NCBI RefSeq assembly: GCF_036417845.1
Contig: NC_089978.1
Span: 136,208,288-136,272,287 of the forward strand
DNA: 64,000 nt
DNA from: Apteryx mantelli
Lineage: Eukaryota; Chordata; Aves; Apterygiformes; Apterygidae
Direction of reading: 5' to 3'
The first letter of the stretch is position 1. Each line of letters starts with the position of its first letter. Shown here piece after piece: positions 39,715-50,200 of the stretch. The position numbers and the translations under genes are program-made. The notes under the pieces are model-generated. The model was given only the letters and a program-made list of their open reading frames with translations. It did no database searches and was not told the DNA's origin.

Positions 39715-41325
39715 GAGAGGCAAAGTTTTTGCTCTATTCACAAGGTAAACCAGGCAAGCTCAGAGACATGCTGGTGCATCCCAATGAGCAAGAAGTGGAG
39801 AAAAGGGGGCATGGGAGACATGCATGGATGAACAAGGAGCTCTTGGCAAAACTCAAAGAGCAGAAGGAAGTGTACAGAAGGTGGAAGCAGGGACAGGCCA
39901 CTTGGGAGGAATATAGGGACATCATTTGACTATGCAGGGATGGGACCAGGAAGGCCAAGGCCCACTGGGGTTTAATCTGGCAAGGGATGTCAAGGACAGC
40001 AAGAAGGACTTCTTTAAATAGATTGGCTACAAAAGGAAGACTAGGGAAAACGTGGGCCCACGGCTGAATGGGGAGGGGCCCTGGTAACAAAGGATACAGA
40101 GAAGGCAGAGATACTGAATGCCTTCTTTGTTTCAGTCTTTATTGCTCAGGCCAGCTCTCAGGAATCCCAGATCCTAGAGACCACTGAGAAAATCTGGAGA
40201 AAGGAAGACTTTCCCTTGGTTGAGGAGGATCAGGTTAGAAATCATTTAAGCAAACTTAACACCCACAAATCCATGGGTCCTGATGGGATGCACCCACGAG
40301 TGCTCAGCGATCTGGCAGACATCATTGCTAGGCCACTCTCAATCATCATTGAAAGGTCATGGCAATCAGGAGAGGTGCCTGAGGACCGGAAGAAAGCCAG
40401 TGTCACCCCAGTCTTCAAAAAGGGCAAGAAGGAGGACCCAGGGAACTACAGGCCAGCCAGCCTCACCTCCATCCCTGGAAAGGTGATGGAGCAGCTCATC
40501 CTGGAGGCCATCTCCATGCATGTGGAGGAAAAGAAGGTGATCAGGAGTAGTCAGCATGGATTCACTGAGGGGAAATCATGCTTCACCAACCTGATAGCCT
40601 TCTACGATGAAATAACTGGCTAGGTAGACGAGGGGAGAGCAGTGGAGGTTGTCTACCTTGACTTCAGCAAGGCTTTCGACACTGTCTCCCATAACATCCT
40701 CATAGGCAAGCTCAGGAAGTGAGGGCTAGATGAGTGGAGAGTGAGGTGGATTGAGAACTGGCTGAATGGCAGAGCTCAGAGGGTTGTGATCAGTGGTGCA
40801 AAGTCCAGTTGGAAGTCTGTAACTAGCAGTGTCCCCCAGGGGTCAGTCCTGGGTCCAGTATTGTTCAACTTCTTCATCAGTGACCTGGATGAAGGGACAG
40901 AGTGCACCCTCAGCAAGTTTGCTGATGATACAAACCGCGGAGGAGTGGCTGATGCAGCAGAGGGCCGTGCTGCCGGTCAGAGGGGGCTGGCGAGATGAGC
41001 AGGCAGGAACCTCCTGAAGTTCAACAAAGGCAATTGCAGGGTCCTGCACTGAGGGGGGAATAAGGCCCTGCAGGAGGACAGGCTGGGGGCTGAGCTGCTG
41101 GAAAGCAGCTCTGCAGAGAAGGAACTGGGAGTGCTGCTGGACACCAAGTTAACCACGAGCCAGCAATGTGCCCTTGTGGCCAAGAAGGCCAATGGTATCC
41201 TGGGGTGCATCAGGAAGAGCGTTACCAGCACGTCGAGGGAGGTGATCCTCCCCCTCTCCTCAGCCCTGGTGAGGCCACATCTGGAGTACTGGGTCCAGTT
41301 CTGGGCTCACCAAGAGTCTCTGGGC
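39715..41325 (+). mobile_element. CR1 LINE with reverse transcriptase remains
   Basis: A CR1 ORF2 fragment. The longest open part (40216-40623, 135 codons) shows the reverse transcriptase start: [56 protein letters not shown] and HGFTEGKSC. Downstream come [31 protein letters not shown] and the catalytic box as FADD. Stops and frame changes interrupt it (TAG after 40620, others later), so it is dead. Unusually it stops at the 3' side near 41325 without the CR1 tail, although LINEs normally lose the 5' side. Confidence 0.92.
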
Positions 41326-41329
41326 AGAG

Positions 41330-41938
41330 AAATGAGCACCTGGAACAAACCTTTAAATCCAATCCAAATATTTGACTTGGCCAGAACACCTCATCCCATC
41401 ATCACTACCTTCTCCCATTCCTGAGAACTGGAACACAATATAATGACTACAAATCTCTTGCCATGCCCTACAAAACAGGTGTAGCAACTCAGCAGGGTAC
41501 CTCCTCTTCCCCAACCAGTTCAGTCCTGTACATCACCCAAGGCAGTAGACAACAGACACTTACAGTGTGTGACCTCCAGTCCTCCACCCAGGGGTATATA
41601 TTCTACCACTGCCCCAGCTTGTCACGCTACAAACTACAACCCTCATCCTGCTGCTCCAACCCGCTCCAACCCCACAACATTAACACTATGCTGGCAAGTT
41701 GTGCAAGTTAGTAACAGGTGTGCAATGATACTACTCCAGGCAACAAACTTCTGATTACAGCACATATGATTGGTGGAAGAGGGTAAATAATAGGTAACTT
41801 TTTCTGTCCTATATGATCCCATGGCAAGTGCCCTGCGTGGGTAATAAGTTCAGTTAGTCTATAACTAAGATTTCTGTGAAACTGGCAAGAGGATTCTATT
41901 CCCCCTGCACTATAAAGCTGCAGGTAGGGATTTGAGAA
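41330..41938. other. Unexplained block between two CR1 copies
   Basis: About 610 bases with a C/A-rich upper strand and no CR1 similarity separate the two plus-oriented CR1 copies. It includes TATATA near 41595 and short frames of up to 97 codons. I see no terminal repeats and no target duplication. It may be host DNA between two insertions, or an element I do not recognise. Confidence 0.35.
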
Positions 41939-41939
41939 C

Positions 41940-42512
41940 TACTCTTGAGGAAGGTAATCCTCCCCCTCTACTCAGCCCTGGTGAGGCCTCATCTGGAGTA
42001 CTGTGTCCAGTTCCAGGCTCCCCAATACAAGAGAGACATGGAGCTACTGGAGTGAGTCCAGCAAAGGGCTACGAAGATGATTAAGGGACTGGAGTATCTC
42101 TCATATGAGGAAAGGCTGAGAGAGCTGGGCCTGTTCAGCCTGGAGAAGAGAAGACTTAGGGGAGATCTTATCAACGTGTATAAATATCTGAAGGGAGGGT
42201 GTAAAGGGGATGGGGTCAGACTCTTTTCAGTGGTGTGCAGCAATAGGACGAGAAGCAATGAGCACAAACTGAAATACAGGCAGTTCCGTCTGAACATGAG
42301 GAAAAACTTCTTTACTGTGAAGGTGACAGAGCACTGGAACAGGTTGCCCAGAGAAGTTGTGGAGTCTCCACCCTTGGAGATATTCAAAAGCTGTCTGGAC
42401 ACAATCCTGTGCAATGTGCTCTAGGTGACCCTGCTTGAGCAGGGGGGTCGGACTAGATGATCTCCAGAGGGTCCCTTCCAACCTCAACCATTCTGGGATT
42501 CTGGGATGCTCG
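41940..42512 (+). mobile_element. CR1 LINE 3' end, relatively young
   Basis: Plus-oriented CR1 from the end of ORF2 to the 3' tail. An open 115-codon frame (42077-42424) has the CR1 ending pattern [20 protein letters not shown] and [20 protein letters not shown]. The tail runs through 'CTAGGTGACCCTGCTTGAGC' and 'GACTAGATGATCTCCAGAGG' to two ATTCTGGG units. Its start overlaps, by about 70-80 bases of CR1 sequence, the end of the upstream copy, so the two are separate insertions or a rearranged duplicate. Confidence 0.93.
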
Positions 42513-45002
42513 CTCACCTACATGCATCATGGTAAAAACAAGCTGTTTCTTCACTTGGGTTGTCCGGTAAAGTAACTGTTGAATCTCCTTCTCCAGACCC
42601 TCTCACAATGTTGACATTGCAGGCAAAGTCTCAGGCATTACTTCATAGGACCTGACAATTTTGGAGGAGTGGGGGACAACATCTTTATCTTCTTCTGATA
42701 GTTGAAGGGACTCTGGCACAGACAAAATTATTCATCCAATGTAACCCAAACAAACAATGGGAAAACTGGATGAAAACTCAAGTTTTTTAGTCCCTGCTAT
42801 GCTGCTTAAAATATTTCTGTTTTCTTCAGCTGATAAAAATAGAAATAGAAATTTCCAATAGAAAAAAGAAATGACACAGATGATACACACTTTTGGTCCT
42901 CTACAGCACTGGAGGTTTATTTTCATTGTTGGGTTTACAGAAGTTGCAGTCTCATTTCACCTTCCTTTCTCCCATTCAGAGCACTGGGATGCAAAGGAGA
43001 GACTCACTGTGAGAGTCTGTTTATATGTTACTGGCAGCGAACAGCATGTTCCATTTTCCAGGTCCTGCTGGCACCAAACAATTCAGACATTGGGACTGGA
43101 AATAAAATCTGGTGCTCAGCAATGGAGAAAAACAGCCAACTCACTCTCAGAGATCTGACGACCTAGTGTCTGTTGTGACAAAAGCCCTAGCCCTGGACAC
43201 AATGAGGAAATACCAGGACAGGGAATATGTCCTAGATCTCATCTGGTCACAAACAGCAGTAAACCAAGAGATATAGATCTAGTACTGAGGATAACTCACC
43301 CTTAAGGGCAACAAGCCTGTCCCTGCATAGCACCTTGGTCAGGGTGTGGAAAGGGCAAGGAACAGACCTCACTCTTCTGTACAGCTTTGGTTTGCAGGAT
43401 CAAGATCAATCTGTGCCAGTGATGAGATAGCTGTGAGACGAATAAGTACAGAGATTTATCTAAGAGATTTCTCACAAATCCATGCAGCAGAAAATTCACA
43501 ACTGGAGGCCTGAAAGTTATCTTTCATCAGGACAACACATTGTTGCACAGGGCTGTTCGAGAGGACCCTGCAAAAGACATGGAACAAAAGTGAGACCAAG
43601 CAGAATGCTGAGATGATTGTCTGCTGGAGGCAAGGAAGAAGAAACCTCTGCTTTTGAAAGGTGAAGCCCAGAGGAGGTGACAGAACCCAGCTTCCAAAGG
43701 GCAACTATTACAGAAGGAGTAATGTACACCAAAATAAACTATCTACTTCAGAGATTACATGCCCAAGTCATTTTACCATTGTGGAACCCAAATCTAAATC
43801 AGACAGACATGATGGCCTGCAATGACAGTGTTGTACAACCATCAGCAGGAGAACGGCAGTGTTGAGAGCTTCACTGAAAGATGATGGTGTTTAAGGAGCC
43901 TGGAAGAATAGAAAATTGAATTTATGAAAGGAAATAAGCCAAGTAGATAGATAGATTGCTGACCTACTGAGAGCATGATATTTGGCGAGTTTCCTTGAAA
44001 GTGGGAAGTGTTAGAGACTAACTCATTGTGTTGAATGCTAGAAAAAGGAAGGGGTCAGGCCATTATTAATATTAAAGTCACTGGACCAAATCATAATGTG
44101 TTCCCTCAGGCAGAATGCTGAGTTTCGTCCAAGTAAAGACTGAGCCAAAATGAAAGTTCTGACTTGGGTTGGCACCAGCCAAGCAGCAAAGGGCCAAGTC
44201 CTTGCATCCACTCTATGACACCAGCATTTGCAGAGTGGGTACAAGGTGGCCAAAACCAGGAATGCCCAGCTGGACCATATGCTTTTCTGCTTATGCAACT
44301 GTGGGCAGTGCAGGCAAATAACTTCAATGTCTGAGAAGCTGGATGAAGCAGTAAGTGAGATACTAACATCACCCCTGCTTTTCACAGGTCCATGACTTTA
44401 CAAGGTACAGGGTAGTAAAAAGCAGGTCTTTTGGAGTTCAGGACATACAGGTGATGAAAAATATCTGCCCAGGAAGAAAGCTCCTTAGATCTGATGCAGG
44501 AGTCCTGGCTGTCTAGTGCACCAGGCAATCTGAATTAGCACTGTTGTTTTTAAAATGGAATCAAACTCACTTTGTGCCACTGAGTTAAGAGCCATCTTCC
44601 CAAATCCATCCAGAGCCTGTGCTGTTGCTCAGTCCAATCCAGAAACATTCTGTTTGCATACTCTGGAACAGGTCCCAGAAGTGGCAAGGAATTACAGAGA
44701 GACTAATCAGAACCAGCCTGAAAATGTAAGAATGAGTCAAGAGAACAGAAACCAAAATACTTCTGCCTCGCCTGTTTCTTATGTGGCTGACAATACTGCT
44801 TCTCCACATCTTCTGATCAGGAAGATCAGCCCTGCAGATCATGTCTGGAGTAACAAGTATATGTACACTCATGAGGAAGTAAGCGTGCTTTCAGGGGTCC
44901 TGGGCTGATTCTTCACAGGACATTTCTCAGGAAACTAAGTGAACCAAATGCACATCAGTCTCCTGGAGTTTCCTATACAGAGCACTATGTAGGAATGTTT
45001 GT

Positions 45003-45022
45003 TATTAGTATTAATACTAATA
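45003..45022. repeat. Perfect 20-base palindrome
   Basis: TATTAGTATTAATACTAATA is its own reverse complement. It lies in KLRG1 intron 3, between exons 4 and 3. At this A/T content a perfect 20-mer is uncommon in a window this size but not impossible by chance. No known site matches. Confidence 0.9.
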
Positions 45023-47086
45023 CTCTACTACATATCTACATAGCCAATACACAGCATTACCAATCATAGGGTAAAATCAGGTCACAGCAGGAAGTGAAGG
45101 CACCAACAGATCCCTGTGAAGAGCCCAGGACCAAAGCTTATTAAAATTTTATATGAAATTTCCTCCTACGTTTTTTCAGTATTCATTTCCTTTTGCATAA
45201 CCTTTCACTCCTCTGTTAAAGAAGAAGCCTGTTATTGTTAAAAGGTGAAGCCTGCAAAAGAAATTCAACCCTGAAGTAAATCTTATAAAAAAAGCCAAGA
45301 GGAGGACCATGCAGCAGGACCATGGAGGCTTTCTTCATGCAGAAAAATGGGTAACTGGAGAGTATGGTTGTTTCTCGAGGAGTCACGATTTACCTTAGCA
45401 AGTGTGAGGGCCTGGTGCATTCTCCCAATCCAGCAGAGAACCGGCTTTGTAAGTCTGCAGAACATCATACAATGCAGCTTCTGTCCAAGGATTGGAAGCA
45501 TTCTAGCCACATTCATTGGACCTAAGTAAATAAGCCCTGCCTTGTGTGGAGCCAGATCAAGTGTTTCTGCTCTACTGATGCAAACATGCCTCACCTCCCT
45601 CATGATCAACCACCTCAACCCATTTCTTCAGTGGTCATTAATGCCCCTTCCCCCAAAAAGCACCTGCTAGAAAATGAGCAGTGGAACAGATGGTTTCTGG
45701 TATCACCAGCCCAGCTGAGTTCTTGGCACAGAGAGGAAGTAAGCATTGAAAACAGACTGAGAAATAAATAGCTGTGCATGAACACAAGGAGTGACAAGTG
45801 TCACTGAGCAGAAGGAGCTGGAGGGGGTTGCAGGGAGGAGAGTATTCTGAGTAGCTGCTGGTGACCCTCCCCTCTCCTCCCTCCCATCTACTTCTTTGCC
45901 TCCTGGACTTCTTAGATGTACACTGAGACTGGAAGTGCACTATAATGTCACAGACATAAATCCTTCCTCCGTTTTAATGTCACAATATTGCCAGAGTGAC
46001 AGCACTGCCCAGATGCCTTGCTATTTGCAAGGAAATGGAAGGTCCTCAAATAATAAGACTGTAAACCATTACCATTTCCCTGGTATCACTGATCACCAGG
46101 AGATGAGCACCCTGTGCCCAGCAGGATTCTTGGCTGGAACTCTAATCCATCCTCTCTTTGGAGAAGGTGTAGCAGCTCCCTGTGTAGGCTATCCACTGCT
46201 CAGGGCAGTGTGGGTGGGAGTCATCTGTAAAGGAATCAAAGTAGCAACTTTTTTTTACCATTAACCAATCTGAAGGGCACTTGCAAGCACAGACCTGCTG
46301 AAAAGCAAGTCTCTTGGATAGCGTCAAGGCATAAATCACAAGTCAGGATAAACATCTAAAAATAACAAAACCTGAACATGTAACCTCAGGCCCTCTGTGC
46401 AATTTCCACATCTTTGTACATGAGTCACATGCGCTCTGATGCTGATTAGAGGAAATCCCCCTGGATTTCCTCTGAACTGCTCAGATACTTGAGAACCAAA
46501 CTTGGCCATGTGAAAGCAAAAGATACTCCGGGTGTGCAAAAGTAAGTGAAAAAATGTCATCATTTTGTGGGTATGGTGTGATCGTATCACACATCAGGTG
46601 AACAGATTTTAAGCAGCAAACACTAGGCTCTATCATATGGTTTAACACCTTCCGTGTGCATGCAAGCATGTTATACACCTAATGTATTTGTTTTACAGTT
46701 TGCCACCATGAGTACAGCAGACAAATCTACAAAGAGCATTCAGTACGTTTCACTGCTCTCTACCACAAGGCCTGAGATGGATTGCCTGGGGTCTGCACAA
46801 GGAATATATTCCTCAAAATATAGGAATTGGAACTGGATAGGTGTTAGGTATTAACAGCTGGTAGAGAGCTAGAACAACTTCTGGTTTAACCCGATATAAT
46901 GGAGTTCAGGATCTGAACTCTTTTGCTTAGATGAGTCTCCAATCCTTTGCTCTTGGGTGTTCACACTCAGCACCCCTTTGTGCACTTACTCATCTTCCAA
47001 ATCAAAGCAGTCGCTAAGGAGATGCTCAGTATCCCAAAACCTAGAGCCAAGCCCTTTACAGCTGCTGACCATAGACAGGGAGCTGT

Positions 47087-47202
47087 AAAAGACAAAAAAA
47101 AAAGGAAAAGGAAAAGGAAAAGGAAAAGGAAAAGAAAGACAAAGAAAAAGAAAAAGAAAAAGAAAAAAGACAAAGACAAAGACAAAGAAAAAGAAAACAC
47201 GG
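47087..47202. repeat. Purine microsatellite abutting the KLRG1 exon 2 acceptor
   Basis: The plus strand carries about 116 bases built from AAAAGG, AAAAAG and AAAGAC units with no T at all. On the minus strand, where KLRG1 is read, this is one unbroken pyrimidine-rich tract running to the TTTTACAG acceptor of exon 2. It therefore holds no adenosine that could serve as a splicing branch point for about 120 bases. Confidence 0.9.
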
Positions 47203-50200
47203 TGAACAGAAGCCACAGGAAAAAGAGCAGTTTTAGGTAGTTTCCTAGTGTCAGTTCTGTAAGGCAACGGCATGTTCTGTAAGGCTTGGCAGTTCTGTAA
47301 AGAACTAAACTATTTAGAACACTCCTATCCCAATATTCAGGATAGGTACAACAGAGACTTTGTTTGACATGTTGCAAGCCTTCACCTCTGAAAGGAAGAG
47401 AAGGGATGCACTGTAAGATCTTTCCACAAGTCCTTTAGTAATATACCCATGCTCTGTGTCTTCAAGAATGAGTGTCTATGCTCTGCACATCACAACCAGT
47501 CTCCAGAGTAACACATTTCTGCATAGACTTGACACACTGTCAGGGCCCTGAGGGCAAAAAGAGGCCTTATTGGTCCTGCCCAGCCACAGTTACCATTTTC
47601 TGGTTTGAATGCAAAATCAAGACCTTTCACCCAGCTCTCTCAGCAAAGCATCATGTTCACAGACTTAGTCACATAATTGTGTTCTGTCTTCCCAGGACGC
47701 TCCCAAGTCAGCCCTATGTTCTTATCCATATATTTGTTGTGGAAGTACCAGGATGAGGGGAACAGCCCTGCAAGGCCTTCAGATGTCTCTCCACATTTTC
47801 ATCATCACCACCAATTATTACTTCCTGCCCCTGGAAGAAGGTGGTTTCTTAGTGCAGCCTCCACCATAGTCTAGAACAACTTCCTTTCAAAGGATGGGAC
47901 AGGATTGCAATTTAGAGAACTAAGAGATCCGTTTACAGATAGTAAGACCAATTAATTTCCAATCTAACATTATTTTCCCAGTGTCATGTCCTTGAGCTTG
48001 TGTTTGACCCAAGAGATGTTCAGTGTCTTAAGCTGTTTGAAATCTCAACACTAAAATCTGCTCTCCCAGGGATGGAGAGAGGACTACATTTACTACGACA
48101 GCTGAGCTTTAGGGGGTTTTGGTTTGCTTGTTTTAGTTATTAATCTCAATATGACAGCTGAATAGACAATAAGATTTTCTATAAAGCATGGAATGTGCAG
48201 CTAATAGTTGCTGAGACTGAGGGATCAAAGATTTTCCTGTGTTTATCTATTAAGTTTATATACCACATCCTGTTGTTGTAGTATGCCAAAGTCTTCTATA
48301 CAAATCCAATGGCAAAGTCCCTGGTGGAGCTCATGGAATCTCAGATGCTTTTCTGTTTTTATTGTCACAAAACCTAAACAACCATATTTGTACTCCTAAA
48401 CTAGGAGTCTAGGAGTCTAAGGAATAAAATGGTAAAAAGTGAAGCCCTAGCTTTAACCAATGATGCTGCCACAGCAAACATATCAGAAACTTGATAGAAG
48501 GGCTGTGAGTAGTATGTTATAACATTAGAATAAAAAATACACAGGTAAGACAGAGGAGGCTGTTTTCTTTTCAAGAAAACCAAGTCAAATTAGATTAATA
48601 AGTTAACTGCATCAACAAGCAACAGTTAGAGGAACCCCACAGACCAGACAAATACCAGTAAATAAAAAGGGTTAGAATTATATATGGAGTGCCAGACAAG
48701 GATGATGACAGCAATCATGGACTGATGAAGAAAATCAGAACTACAGTAAAAGCAGCACAGTGATAATGACAGACATCAACTAATAGGATTAAATTAGCAA
48801 ATGTCATGTCAGAATACGATGCTGAGATTAATTGTTTAGACAACATCAATAATCACTTCACAGAGCAGCAAGTCAGGAAACACACAGAAGTGGAAGCAGC
48901 TTGTGGCTTTGCCCTGAGTTGTGTACCTGCCCTGGCTTATCCTGATTCCATCCAATAACTTCTCTGTCACAGTGACCACAAAGGCATTGAGATTCAACAT
49001 CTTTGCAGGAGTAAAAAAAAGCCAAAAAATCACTATAGTATAATAATTTGCAAAATGGGAAACTTCGGGAAAATGAGAAAGTTTGTTAAAGACAAATTAA
49101 AATGGATAGCTAAAAGAATAAAATTTTTGTAAGCAGTAGTGGGGACTATTTAAGGATCCCATTGTAGGCTGAAAACACACACACATCACGTGACAAGAAT
49201 ACTGTGGAAAACATCCAGAAAAAAAAACCACAGTGCTAAAAGCAAAGGGAAAGGGTCTTCACTTAAACACAAGAATGCATCCTTTAAGATTAGGAAGGTT
49301 GTCCAAATAAGAACAACCATCAAATTAGTCCTCAAGTGAATGGAGTCAGCCTGTGGTTAAGTGGTAGGGTGGAGCTGCTTTTCTGCAGATTACAAACTGA
49401 AATCTGAGCAAAAGGGGATAAATATCTGTTGAAACATAATTCTTTTTTCTGAGACCACATTTCTGAGCAACTGAGGATTCACACTTCTGTTTACCTTCCT
49501 CTCTTGCATCTCAAAGAGAGTGTTTCCTGCATCCTCCAGATCACTGTTCCTGATTTTAGGGAAAATTACTTCCAGGACAAGGCTACTGGAACAATAATCA
49601 GTGAAACAGTTAATCCTTAAATGTCAGCACGGGCAGCTGAGCTAGCACCTGCTAGCACCTACTAGCAATGAATAGGGCAGTTCATCCGGTATTGTTTCAA
49701 ACCAAATGCAGAAAAAAGGAGCTAACTTGAATCAGTGAATAGGCATCAAAACAAAATCCCAGTGCATCTCCACAACCAGAACAGCAGGAAAGTTCACTTT
49801 TTTTTTATGAAAAAAATATGCACTTAGATAATTTATGACAAAAAAAAAAAAGTATGAAACTGAAGGGAGCAAGTCATATTGAAGCTTTCAGGATGAATTT
49901 GAGCCTCACTTGAATGGCAGTGCTCAACCCAGGGAAGTGGAATAAAATTTGATAAATTAGCATTTTTCCCTTAAAGGGAGTCCATGCAGTTCCCCTTTTT
50001 AAAACAGACTGATGAGTATCATGTGAAGCTCCTTCTGGGAAAGGGAGGGGGAAGTAGCCAAGATGAGTCTGAAACAGAGGGGGAAAGTCTGAGTGGAGCA
50101 TCTAGAAATATTCTCATATAGTTGTCTGGGATACTGTGGAAGAATCTCTCCAAGAGAAGAGAGAGGTGGTCTAATTTGATATATAGTGTAAAAATTCAAT

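Noticed and set aside
46081-46120. Plus-strand reading ITDHQEMSTL, which looks like the KLRG1 motif ITDNQEMSLL
   Set aside because: It is the exact antisense of the real minus-strand exon 3 (LLVISDTREM). The codons for this motif happen to be nearly self-complementary, so both strands look alike. The minus strand has the matching flanks, splice sites and phase.
46967-47377. 136-codon minus-strand frame rich in Phe and Leu over the microsatellite
   Set aside because: Most of it is the translated purine/pyrimidine microsatellite. Only the last part (46990-47082) is real coding sequence, KLRG1 exon 2.
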